Of a stretch of 64,000 nucleotides of DNA, positions 26,301 to 34,078 are shown piece after piece. The position numbers and the translations under genes are program-made. Origin of the DNA: UBA2386 sp046306335 (GTDB lineage Bacteria > Planctomycetota > UBA1135 > UBA2386). Where the stretch lies: assembly GCA_046306335.1 (NCBI GenBank), contig JBKDXM010000136.1:1-64000 (forward strand). The letters run 5' to 3'. Numbering within the stretch: the stretch's first letter is position 1; each line of letters opens with the position of its first letter. The notes beneath the pieces are model-generated. The model ran no database searches, was not told the origin of the DNA, and saw only the letters and a list, made by a program, of their open reading frames with translations.

Positions 26301-27068
26301 TCACGCCGGCTTGCTCACCGCGGCGTAGATGCAGCCGGGATCGCCGCGGTACAGCGCCACCTCGCCGCCGGTCAGTTCGCGCAGGAATGGCGCCAGCTCC
26401 GCGTAGTGGAAGCGATCGCCCATGTAGTAGGTCTCGAACGCAAGCCGCCGCTCTTCCGGCGTCAGGTTGGCGATGACCTGCGCCATGTCGGTCGCCAGCG
26501 TCTCGGTCGCCTGCTGCACCGCGCCCGCGTCGCCGACGATGCCCTCGGGATCGTCGTGGTAGGCGAGCACCGACAGCCGCAACTGGCCGCCGGCCGCCAC
26601 CTGACGGTAGGCGTTGCGCACGTTGGTCGCGATGACGTCGCGCGGGCAGTGGATGAACACCGCCACCGCGAGCACGAGGCCGTACTGACGGTCCTGCGCC
26701 GGCGGCGGCACCGACAGGCCGTCGCCGACGAAGAACCGCACGCCGTCGAGCCCGGCGCAGCGCTGCGCGGCCACGGCCGCCATGCCGGCGGCGATGTCGA
26801 AGCCGGTGTAGCTGCGGGCCGCGGCGCGCAAGCGCGGCGCGAGGCGACCGGAGCCGCACCCGAGTTCGAGCACGTCGACGCCGCGCAGTCACGCGGCGTC
26901 GAGGCCGGCGAGGAACCGTTCGACCGCGGTCGCGGCCGTGTGGTCCCAGGCGACCGGGTCGTTCCAGCCGGCGTGCGAGGCGACGAACAGGTCGCGGGAG
27001 GCAAGGGCGGCGCGCGCTTCCCCATCGCGCTTGAGCTGGCGCGCCCAGTCGTCCGGAGTTTCTGGCAT
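26301..27068 (-). pseudogene. Class I SAM-dependent methyltransferase interrupted by an in-frame TGA
   Basis: From the ATG at 27068 the frame reads 59 codons (MPETPDDWARQLKRDGEA...), meets TGA at 26891-26889, then continues in the same frame for 195 more codons to its normal stop. The second part starts LRGVDVLELGCGSGRLAPRL, the SAM-binding motif I, followed by YTGFDIAAGMA, FFVGDGLSVPPP and LVLAVAVFIHCPRDV, a Methyltransf_25/11-type fold. CGA (Arg) to TGA is the simplest origin. The downstream part could be translated from the GTG at 26873, which would give a 190-residue protein with an intact SAM motif but no N-terminal helices. It may be a real lesion, an assembly error or a recoded stop. 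The substrate is unknown. Confidence 0.75.
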
Positions 27069-27078
27069 GGCGCGTCGC

Positions 27079-27106
27079 AGGCTACTGCACGAACGCCGCT
27101 GCAGAA
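27079..27106 (-). promoter_or_regulatory. Candidate promoter of the methyltransferase gene
   Basis: TTCTGC (27106-27101) and TAGCCT (27084-27079) are 16 nt apart on the minus strand. The -10 box lies only 10 nt before the ATG, so the transcript would be nearly leaderless. Confidence 0.35.
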
Positions 27107-27120
27107 CCCCCGGCCAGCAG

Positions 27121-28041
27121 TCAGCGACCGTCGCCCGGGGCCGGGCGCTTCGCCTCGTCGCCGCCCTTCGCCTTGGCCGGCGGCGCTTCGGCCGGTTGCA
27201 CGATCCAGCGCAGCGTCAACGCCACCGCGCCCTGCGCGTTGCCCGCAGTGCCTGTGAGCTTCATCTCGCGCGTCAGCGCGCTGACGCTGCCGTCCGCAAC
27301 GTCCACGCTCGCACTGGCCTTCGCGCTGACGGCCTCGACCGTCGAACCCCGACCGATGTCCGGCGGCGCCGCGCACGTGGCGACGTCCTCGACCGCGGCC
27401 TTGCCCGCGGCCACGGCGACCAGCTTGCTGGCCGACTGGAACGCGAAGGACTCGTGCTCCCCCATGCCGACCGCCCACTTCGGCGACCAGCCATCGCCGG
27501 CGGCGACGGCCGCTGCCGGCAGTTCGAAGGCGAACAACCGCACGAACGACGCGGGATCGCCGTTGAGCGCGAACGGGCTGATGGACTGTCGCGTCATGCC
27601 GTCCGGCGCCTCGACCTCGACGATGCGGCCGCGGGCGTCGACCTTGCACACCATGGTGTCCTCGGCGATGTCCGGAAACTGCGGCGATGGCTGCCCCTTG
27701 TCCTTGTCGCTGTCGTAGGTCGCTTCCTGCTTCTCGCCGGCCGGCCGCGTCTGGACCTGGGAGCCCACGACGCGCAGGAACCGATAGCGCAGCGTCACGA
27801 CGCCGTCCTTCGCCGCCACGACCGTGCGCTCGCAATGGAGGCTGAGCTTCGCCTCCATCGTGCCGATCTGCTCGTTCTCGGCGGCGGTCTCGGCCCGCAA
27901 GGTGCAGTGCGACACCGCGCCGACGGCAGGCGCAAAGCGCATCGTCACCTTGGCCTTGGCACCGGCGTCGGGGCGTTGCGCCGACAACGAACCCGCCGCG
28001 ACCACGGCGACGGCGAGCGACGACAACGGGGAACGGGGCAT
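27121..28041 (-). CDS. Secreted protein of unknown function
   Basis: A 306-residue protein with a signal peptide (SSLAVAVVAAGSLSAQ, cleavage near 22). The mature part is rich in beta-strand-like segments, for example AKLSLHCERTVVAAKDGVVTL and TMVCKVDARGRIVEVEAP, and ends in a Lys/Ala/Pro-rich charged tail (PPAKAKGGDEAKRP). I do not recognise a catalytic motif. The layout (sum of repeated two-layer strands, a threshold-like MGEHESFAF segment) is seen in uncharacterised planctomycete exported proteins, but I cannot name a family with confidence. The ATG at 28041 was chosen because it gives the signal peptide. It stands 91 nt downstream of the Bat operon on the same strand. Confidence 0.75.
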   Translation of the reverse strand: MPRSPLSSLAVAVVAAGSLSAQRPDAGAKAKVTMRFAPAVGAVSHCTLRAETAAENEQIGTMEAKLSLHCERTVVAAKDGVVTLRYRFLRVVGSQVQTRPAGEKQEATYDSDKDKGQPSPQFPDIAEDTMVCKVDARGRIVEVEAPDGMTRQSISPFALNGDPASFVRLFAFELPAAAVAAGDGWSPKWAVGMGEHESFAFQSASKLVAVAAGKAAVEDVATCAAPPDIGRGSTVEAVSAKASASVDVADGSVSALTREMKLTGTAGNAQGAVALTLRWIVQPAEAPPAKAKGGDEAKRPAPGDGR

Positions 28042-28132
28042 CGAGCACCTTCGGCAGCGAAGATTGGGAGCCAGCGCGGCGCCACGGAACCGACGAACGG
28101 CCTCGGTGCTGCGCGACGCTCGGACTGCGACG

Positions 28133-29539
28133 TCAATCGAGCGCGCGCCGGAGCGCGACCACCACCGCATCCGTCGGCACGCTGACGCCGCCAAAGCGCG
28201 CGGCGTCGAGGCCGCCGTGGTGCGCACGCAGCGCGGCGACCGCGTCCGCCGGCGCACGCGCGGCCAGCGCGGCGAAGCCGTCGGGCCGCCACGTCGGCAG
28301 CCCCGCGATGCGGGCCAGCGCCGCTTCGTAGGCGGCGACCCGCGCTGCCGGATCGGCGCTCGGCGCCGATGCGAATGCGTCGATCGCGGCGAGCCGCGCG
28401 CGCCGAGCGATTCGGCGGCGGTGCGCGCGCATGGCGCCGGCGAGCAGCAGCGCCAGCGCCGCGCCGACCACAGCCGGCCAGCGTGACGACGGCATCGCCG
28501 CCGCGTCGGCGTCGACCAACTGCCGCACGCGCAGTGGCAGGTCCGCGCGCGCTGCCGCAACGGCGAGCGCGGCCGACGGCGCGGCGATCGTCGCGTACCC
28601 GCCAACCGCCGGATCGAAGGCGACGAACGCCAGCGGCGGCAGTTCGCGCAGCCCCTCGCGCAGCGGCAGCACGTCGAGTCGGAAGGCGCGGCCCCCGCTG
28701 CCGGGCACGGCGACGATGCCGTCGACGTGGCAGCCGGGCAGCGGCAGCGCCAGCGCGAAGGCGAAGTCGCCGAAGTTGCCGTCGCCCGCCAGCGTCGCCG
28801 TCACCGGTACCGCGCGGCCGACCTCGGCCTGCGCCGATGCCGGCGCCACCGCGAGCGTGAAGGCGCCGACCGCGCCGGTGAAGCCCGCCGGCGCTGGCAG
28901 CGGCAGCGACGCCACCAGCACGACCACCGCAGCGCCGGCGACGCCCGCCTCCTGCCGATCCAGCGGCTGCCGACCGCGCAGGAAGTCGTCGACGAACGCG
29001 GTGGCGAAGGCGTAGCGCAGCCGCACCGCCGCCAGCGGCAACGCGCCGTCGCGCCGCGGTTGCCAGCGCACGCGCAGCGCGAGCGTCGTGAAGGCGCGGC
29101 CCTCGATCGTGCGCGGCGCGGCGACGGCGAAGGCCTCGGCGCGATCGCCGACGGCGACGCGCTGCGTTGCCGCTGCGGCCGGCGGCGGCACGACGGTCGC
29201 ACGCGCGTCGTCGGTGCTGGCCAACCATGGGATCTGCACGTGGAACGGCTGGTCGAGCGCCTGCGCCGTCAGCGGCACGGCATGCGCGGCGAACCACGCG
29301 GCATCGACGCCGACGCGCACGGTGAGTTCGCACACCTGCCCCACCCACGCGCGCGCCGGCACACCGTCGATCTCGACGAAGGCGCGCACCGGCGCGGCGG
29401 CCGCTGGCGCCGCCTGCGCCACCGCGTGCGCCGACCCGAGCGCCACCACCGCGAACGCCGTGCGGCAGAGCGCGGTCACGGCGCCGCCGACCGCGATGCC
29501 GGCGGCGGACTTCGCCCGGGCGCGACGAACGCGACTCAC
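28133..29539 (-). CDS. BatD-like membrane protein
   Basis: A 468-residue protein of the BatD (oxygen-tolerance) type. It has a signal sequence (FAVVALGSAHAVAQA), a long periplasmic part of repeated beta-sandwich domains (WVGQVCELTVRVGVD, EVGRAVPVTATLAGDGNFGDF, REGLRELPPLAFVAFDP) and a membrane segment near 345-365 (WPAVVGAALALLLAGAM) followed by a cytoplasmic helical tail. The GTG start at 29539 overlaps the stop of the preceding TPR gene (GTGA). BatA-E proteins assemble in the inner membrane or periplasm and were linked to aerotolerance in Bacteroides; their biochemical task is unsettled. It is last in a six-gene operon. Confidence 0.82.
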   Translation of the reverse strand: MSRVRRARAKSAAGIAVGGAVTALCRTAFAVVALGSAHAVAQAAPAAAAPVRAFVEIDGVPARAWVGQVCELTVRVGVDAAWFAAHAVPLTAQALDQPFHVQIPWLASTDDARATVVPPPAAAATQRVAVGDRAEAFAVAAPRTIEGRAFTTLALRVRWQPRRDGALPLAAVRLRYAFATAFVDDFLRGRQPLDRQEAGVAGAAVVVLVASLPLPAPAGFTGAVGAFTLAVAPASAQAEVGRAVPVTATLAGDGNFGDFAFALALPLPGCHVDGIVAVPGSGGRAFRLDVLPLREGLRELPPLAFVAFDPAVGGYATIAAPSAALAVAAARADLPLRVRQLVDADAAAMPSSRWPAVVGAALALLLAGAMRAHRRRIARRARLAAIDAFASAPSADPAARVAAYEAALARIAGLPTWRPDGFAALAARAPADAVAALRAHHGGLDAARFGGVSVPTDAVVVALRRALD

Positions 29540-30309
29540 CAGCCGCGCTCCCCGGCGCGCCGCGTCTTCTGCTGCTGTTCGCGCCGCACGGCGACCTTCT
29601 TCTGGTCGCGCTGCGCGATGCGCCGCGCCAGCGCAGGCAACTCGTTCGCCGGCAGCGGCTCGGTGACGAGGCCGAGCGGGTCGTCGTCCTGGTCGGGCTT
29701 GGGCTGCGGAGCCGGCGGCAACGGCTTCGGCGCCGACGCCTTCTTGGCGGCCTGCTCGCGCGCGGCGTCGCGCAGGCGCTTGAGTTCCTCGACGCGGGCG
29801 CGCGTGCGCGCGGCGTTGCGCTCGGCCTCGGGCCAACCGCCGCGGGCCGCGGCCGCGCGCACGAACGCATCGGCCGCCTGTTCCATGGCTCGGATCGCCA
29901 TCGCCCACGCCAGCGGCTCGGCATCGGGCAACTGCGCGGCGGCGGCGGCGAGTTCGCTGCGCTGCGCGCCTGCCATGCCGAGCACGAACTCGCCGTCGGC
30001 GCGTCGCGCGTCGTCGCCGCCCGCGAGCCACGGCGCGACCGCGGCCTCGGCGTCGCCGCTGCGCTGCAACCGCAACGCGGCGAGGGCGAGGTTCCAACGC
30101 AGCGCGTCGCCCGCCGCGTCGCCCGCGGCGGCGAACTGCTCCTGGAAGGCCGCGAACGCCGCCTCGTGCTTGCCGGCGCGGTAGTCGGCGACCGCGGCCG
30201 CGAAGGCGGCCGGATCCTGCGCCGCCAGTTGCCCGGCCAGGGCACCGGCCAGCGCGCTGGTCCACACGCTGGCGAACGCCATCGCCGCGAAGCCCGCCCG
30301 CACCGTCAT
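29536..30309 (-). CDS. Exported TPR protein of the Bat operon
   Basis: A 257-residue protein with a signal peptide (FASVWTSALAGALAGQLAAQ) and tetratricopeptide-like helices (FAAAVADYRAGKHEAAFAAF, ALRWNLALAALRLQRSGDAE), resembling the BatB/BatC fused or BatE TPR partners in such operons. The second half is Pro/Lys/Arg-rich (KPLPPAPQPKPDQDDD), then a basic C-terminus. The ATG at 30309 overlaps the upstream VWA gene stop (ATGA) and its stop overlaps batD (GTGA). It likely holds the VWA proteins and BatD together in the periplasm; this is inferred from the operon. Confidence 0.75.
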   Translation of the reverse strand: MTVRAGFAAMAFASVWTSALAGALAGQLAAQDPAAFAAAVADYRAGKHEAAFAAFQEQFAAAGDAAGDALRWNLALAALRLQRSGDAEAAVAPWLAGGDDARRADGEFVLGMAGAQRSELAAAAAQLPDAEPLAWAMAIRAMEQAADAFVRAAAARGGWPEAERNAARTRARVEELKRLRDAAREQAAKKASAPKPLPPAPQPKPDQDDDPLGLVTEPLPANELPALARRIAQRDQKKVAVRREQQQKTRRAGERGW

Positions 30310-31286
30310 CGCCGTCGCTCCTGCGCGCACGCAGCCAGCATCCAGAGCACCACCGCCGCGAACAAGGGCCACCGCCACAGCGGCAGCGGTTGCAGCCGAC
30401 CTGCGCGCACCGCCGCCTCGCGCGCCGCGGGAGCCAGCACGCCGTCGTGCAGCGCGCGCAGGCCGTCGCCATCGGCGAGCGGCACGCTGCGGCCGCCGCC
30501 GGCGGCGGCCCAGGCCGCGAGCGCGGCGAACTCGCCGCGCGTGATGACGTCTTCGCCCGCGCCATCCTGCACGAACGCCTCGCCCGCGCCGGTGTCGACG
30601 ACGATCTTGCCGCCCGCCGCAGTGCCAAGACCGAGCGCGTGCACCGGATACCCCGCGGCCGCGGCGCGGCGCGCCGCCGCCAGCGCGCCGCCGGCGAAGT
30701 CCTCGCCATCGCTCAGCATCACGACCGCGCCGGCCCGGCCGCCGCGCTGCAGCAACGCGACCGCGCGATCGATCGCCGCGCCGGGATCGGTGCCGGCGCG
30801 GCCGTGCGCGCCCGGCGCGAGTTCGCCGGCCAACGTGGCCACGGCGGCCAGGTCGGCGGTCAGCGGCGCTGCGACCAACGCCTCGCCGGCGTAGGCCACG
30901 AGTGCTGCGCGGGTGTCGCTCGCGGTCGCGGCCAAGCGCGCGATCGCCTGTTGGGCGAGAGCCAACCGCGACGGCGTGACGTCGCGCGCCGCCATCGACC
31001 ACGACACGTCGACGCACAGCGCCACGTCGCCCCCCGCTTCACCGACGTCGCCAGGTGTCGCCGGTTCCAGCACGGCGAGCCCGACGAGCAGCACCGCGCC
31101 GGCATCGGTCGCCCAACGCCAACGCGCCGCCGCCGGCGCGCCGACGAGCCGCTCGGTGCGCGCGCCGAGCGCCCGCTGCAGGCGCTGCTCGCGCGTCCGC
31201 CGCCAGGACCACAGTGCCGCGCACGCGGGCAGCGCCAGCAGCGCCACCGGCCAATGCCCCGGCCACAGGAAGAACAGTCCGCTCAC
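30306..31286 (-). CDS. VWA-domain membrane protein (BatB-like)
   Basis: A 326-residue protein with two N-terminal hydrophobic segments, a von Willebrand A domain and a C-terminal membrane helix (LFAAVVLWMLAACA). The MIDAS motif is intact: DVSWS with Asp93, Ser95 and Ser97; VVMLSDGEDFAGG supplies the later acidic site. The GTG start at 31286 overlaps the BatA stop (GTGA). VWA proteins of this type are anchored by both ends with the metal-dependent adhesion domain outside or in the cytoplasm depending on family. In operons with DUF58 and BatD they act as a complex of uncertain role. Confidence 0.85.
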   Translation of the reverse strand: MSGLFFLWPGHWPVALLALPACAALWSWRRTREQRLQRALGARTERLVGAPAAARWRWATDAGAVLLVGLAVLEPATPGDVGEAGGDVALCVDVSWSMAARDVTPSRLALAQQAIARLAATASDTRAALVAYAGEALVAAPLTADLAAVATLAGELAPGAHGRAGTDPGAAIDRAVALLQRGGRAGAVVMLSDGEDFAGGALAAARRAAAAGYPVHALGLGTAAGGKIVVDTGAGEAFVQDGAGEDVITRGEFAALAAWAAAGGGRSVPLADGDGLRALHDGVLAPAAREAAVRAGRLQPLPLWRWPLFAAVVLWMLAACAQERRR

Positions 31287-32365
31287 GGCAACCTCCGCAG
31301 GCCGGCCGAGCGCAGCAGCCGCGCCAGCGCCGCGGCGATGGCGGCGACCGCCAGCGCCACGGCGAAGCGCTCGCGCACGACGACGCCCTTCGCGGCCGGC
31401 GCGTCGGCTTCGAGCGCGTCGATGCGCGCGTAGACCTCTGCCAACGCGGCTTCGTCCTCGCACCGCCAACTGCGGCCGCCGGTCGCCCCCGCGAGCTGCT
31501 GCACCGCCGTGGTGTCGAGCGCCTGGAAGCGGCCGTCGGGGTTCTGGTTGCCGCGGCCGACGACGACGGCGTGCACGCGGATGCCGGCGGCGGCGCACGC
31601 CTGCGCCGCGTGCAGCGGCGCGATCTCGTTCGGCAGCAGCTTGTTGCTGACGTTCTCCTCGCCGTCGGTGACGACGACGACGACCTTGCCCGCCCCTTCG
31701 GCGGCCGCCAGCGACGCCGCCGCCTTGCCGACGGCGGCGCCGATCGCCGTCGCGTCCTCGGGACCTTCCTTGGGCACGAGTTGCAGGCGGCGCAGCGCCG
31801 CGAGCAGCGCCTCGTGGTCGCGCGTCGGCGGACAGACGAGGTCGGCGTAGCGCGCGAACGCCACGACGCCGATGCGGTCGCCGGCGCGCGCGCGCACGAA
31901 GCGCTCGACGAGGGCGAGGCCGACGGCGTGGCGCGTGCGCTGCGGGTCGAGGTCGTTCGCCGCCATCGACGAACTGACGTCGAGACAAAGCAGCAGGTCG
32001 CGGCCCGGCGGCGCGGGCGGTGCTGGCACGTGTTCGACCGGGCGCGCCAACGCGGCGACCAACGCCAACGCGGCAACCGCGTCGAGCACGGGCGGCAGCG
32101 TCGACCAGCGCGCGCGCCACGTCGTCGGCAACGGCGGCAGATCCAGCGCCGGGTCGACCGGATCGGCGAGCAGGTGCAGCCCGGCGAACGGCAACCGCGG
32201 CCGACGCCGCCACTGCCAGACCGCCGCCGCGACGACGGCGAGGGCGAGCAGCAAGGCCCACGGGGCGAGCAGCGTCACCCCCGCCGTCGCCGTGTCCGGT
32301 GCGACGCCACCGCGGCCGGCGACGACGACGGCTGCGAGCGCGTCCACCGCGGCGAAGCAGTTCAT
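31283..32365 (-). CDS. VWA-domain membrane protein (BatA-like)
   Basis: A 360-residue protein with membrane segments near 28-50 and 92-110, a VWA domain and a final membrane helix (FAVALAVAAIAAALARLL). The MIDAS site DVSSS is intact (Asp129, Ser131, Ser133), with VVVVTDGEENVSN later in the domain. The frame is open upstream, but the sequence there is Arg-rich noise, so the ATG at 32365 is used. It is separated by 91 nt from the upstream small gene and coupled by GTGA to the BatB-like gene. The BatA name rests on order and MIDAS form. Confidence 0.85.
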   Translation of the reverse strand: MNCFAAVDALAAVVVAGRGGVAPDTATAGVTLLAPWALLLALAVVAAAVWQWRRRPRLPFAGLHLLADPVDPALDLPPLPTTWRARWSTLPPVLDAVAALALVAALARPVEHVPAPPAPPGRDLLLCLDVSSSMAANDLDPQRTRHAVGLALVERFVRARAGDRIGVVAFARYADLVCPPTRDHEALLAALRRLQLVPKEGPEDATAIGAAVGKAAASLAAAEGAGKVVVVVTDGEENVSNKLLPNEIAPLHAAQACAAAGIRVHAVVVGRGNQNPDGRFQALDTTAVQQLAGATGGRSWRCEDEAALAEVYARIDALEADAPAAKGVVVRERFAVALAVAAIAAALARLLRSAGLRRLP

Positions 32366-32456
32366 CGGACCACCCCGGCGGACAGCGCGCCGACGCCGCC
32401 CCGGCACGCACCCCCGGGTCGACCGCAGCGGCTGCCGCACGCGCACGCGGCGCGCA

Positions 32457-32966
32457 TCACGGCGCCAACTCCGCGCGGCCGTCGCCGCTGGCGAATGCGA
32501 ACGCGTGCGCACGCAGGTGGGCGGCCGCGTCGGCGCGCAGCGACGCTGCGGCGACCAGGACGGCGTCGCAAGCCGACAAGCACGGCGCCAGACCGGGGGC
32601 CTGCGGCAGCGCCCGCTGCAGTTCTTCGCTGGTCGCCGCGAACGCCGCGAAGCCGAAGCGTTCGCGCACGTGCAAGCGCACCAGGCGCTTGACCTCGGCG
32701 GCGAAGGCCGCGGCCGAAGCGGCGTCGCCGGGCATGGCGAGCGCAGCGAGCAGCGCGGCGGCAGTTGGCGGCGGCGGCGGCGGCGCCGGCAGCGCGACCC
32801 CGACCGGCGCGACCGCGGCGCGGCGGCACCACCACCACGCCAGCGCGCCGACCAAGGCGACCGCGAGCGCAGCGAGGCCGAGCCAACCCGCGCCGGTGGG
32901 CAGGTCGCGCACGTCGCCGGGCCACTCCAGCGCCACCGGCCCGCTGCCCTGCGGCGTTTGCGTCAT
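32457..32966 (-). CDS. DUF4381-like membrane protein
   Basis: A 169-residue protein with one hydrophobic helix near residues 28-45 (LGLAALAVALVGALAWWW), a proline-rich spacer and a helical C-terminal part (AAEVKRLVRLHVRERFGFAAFAATSEELQRAL). This layout and position between DUF58 and a VWA gene match the small DUF4381-type proteins of Bat operons. The ATG at 32966 overlaps the DUF58 stop (ATGA). No catalytic residues are evident; it may be an adaptor of the membrane complex. Confidence 0.65.
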   Translation of the reverse strand: MTQTPQGSGPVALEWPGDVRDLPTGAGWLGLAALAVALVGALAWWWCRRAAVAPVGVALPAPPPPPPTAAALLAALAMPGDAASAAAFAAEVKRLVRLHVRERFGFAAFAATSEELQRALPQAPGLAPCLSACDAVLVAAASLRADAAAHLRAHAFAFASGDGRAELAP

Positions 32967-33916
32967 CGCGCCACCCCCCGCAGCGAGCGGCGGCGGAAGA
33001 AGCGCGCCAGCGGCTGGCCGATGGCGTCGATGCCTGCGTCGGCGGGGCCGAGCACTTCGAAGCTGTCGGCGCCGGCGCGCGCGAACTCGGCTTGGCGCGC
33101 GGCGCGCCACGCGCCGACGCGCGCCGACCACGCCGCGCGCACCGCGGCGGCAGTGAAGTCGAGCACGGCGCTGCGGCCGCCGCGCGGATCGACGACGTCG
33201 AGCAGCGCGTGCGGCGGCGCGTGCAGCTCGCGCGCGACGAGCCGCACGCAGACCACGTCGTGCCGCTGCGCCACGCTCGGCAGGCTGGCGATGGGCCGCG
33301 CACCGGCGAAGTCCGACAGCACAAACACCACGGCGCGGCGGCGCAGGCGGCCGCCGACCGCCGCGAGCATCGCCGACAGGTCCGCGGCGTGCGGCCGCAG
33401 CGGCGCTTCGACGACGTCGCGCAGGGCGCGCAGCACGTGCCGCGGACCCTTCTTCGGCGGCACGAGGCGGTCGATGCCGCTGACGCCGGCCAGCAGGCCG
33501 ACGCGGTCGTGGTTGGCGATCGCGATGCGGCACAGGCAGGCGGCGACGCGCGCCGCCATCTGCCGCAGCGACCAGGCGCCGAGTCCTGCCGCCATGCCGA
33601 CGCCCTGGTCGACGACGAACACCAGCGTGCGCTCGCGCTCCTCGACGAAGCGCTTGACGAACGGGCGACCCAGGCGGGCGGTGACGTTCCAGTCGACGGC
33701 GCGCGGGTCGTCGCCTTCGACGTATTCGCGGACGTCGTGGAACTCGACGCCGCCGCCGCGGAACGACGAGCGGAAGCCGCCGGAGAGCACGTCGGTGACC
33801 AGCCGCCCCGGCGCCAGTTCGAGCCGGCGCACCGCCGCCAGCACGTCCGCCAGCGACTCCTCCGGCACCGCGGCGGCAGCGGGCGTTGCGGCGGTCCATG
33901 GCGGGCGGAACGGCAT
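32963..33916 (-). CDS. DUF58 domain protein
   Basis: A 317-residue soluble DUF58 protein. It carries the family blocks GGFRSSFRGGGVEFHDVREYVEGDD, DPRAVDWNVTARLGRPFVKRF and EERERTLVFVVDQGVGM; the core is a degenerate VWA fold. Here the usual Asp-x-Ser-x-Ser becomes DQGVGM, so metal binding of the MIDAS type is lost in this protein. The ATG at 33916 starts the operon. In most genomes the gene follows a MoxR AAA+ ATPase; here the upstream neighbour is a divergent regulator and no MoxR gene is in the window. Confidence 0.88.
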   Translation of the reverse strand: MPFRPPWTAATPAAAAVPEESLADVLAAVRRLELAPGRLVTDVLSGGFRSSFRGGGVEFHDVREYVEGDDPRAVDWNVTARLGRPFVKRFVEERERTLVFVVDQGVGMAAGLGAWSLRQMAARVAACLCRIAIANHDRVGLLAGVSGIDRLVPPKKGPRHVLRALRDVVEAPLRPHAADLSAMLAAVGGRLRRRAVVFVLSDFAGARPIASLPSVAQRHDVVCVRLVARELHAPPHALLDVVDPRGGRSAVLDFTAAAVRAAWSARVGAWRAARQAEFARAGADSFEVLGPADAGIDAIGQPLARFFRRRSLRGVAR

Positions 33917-34078
33917 CGGCGTCGGGGCGCAGAGGCTAGCCCGGAGCCGCGGCCAATGCTCCTGGCGCGCTGCCGCGCGGACCGGAGCCGACGGACTCCA
34001 GCCCGCCCCCGCCGTCGGCCGATGCCGACCCCGTCGACCGGCTGCGACGCCGTCGCCGAACCCCGACCCGCCGCCCCC

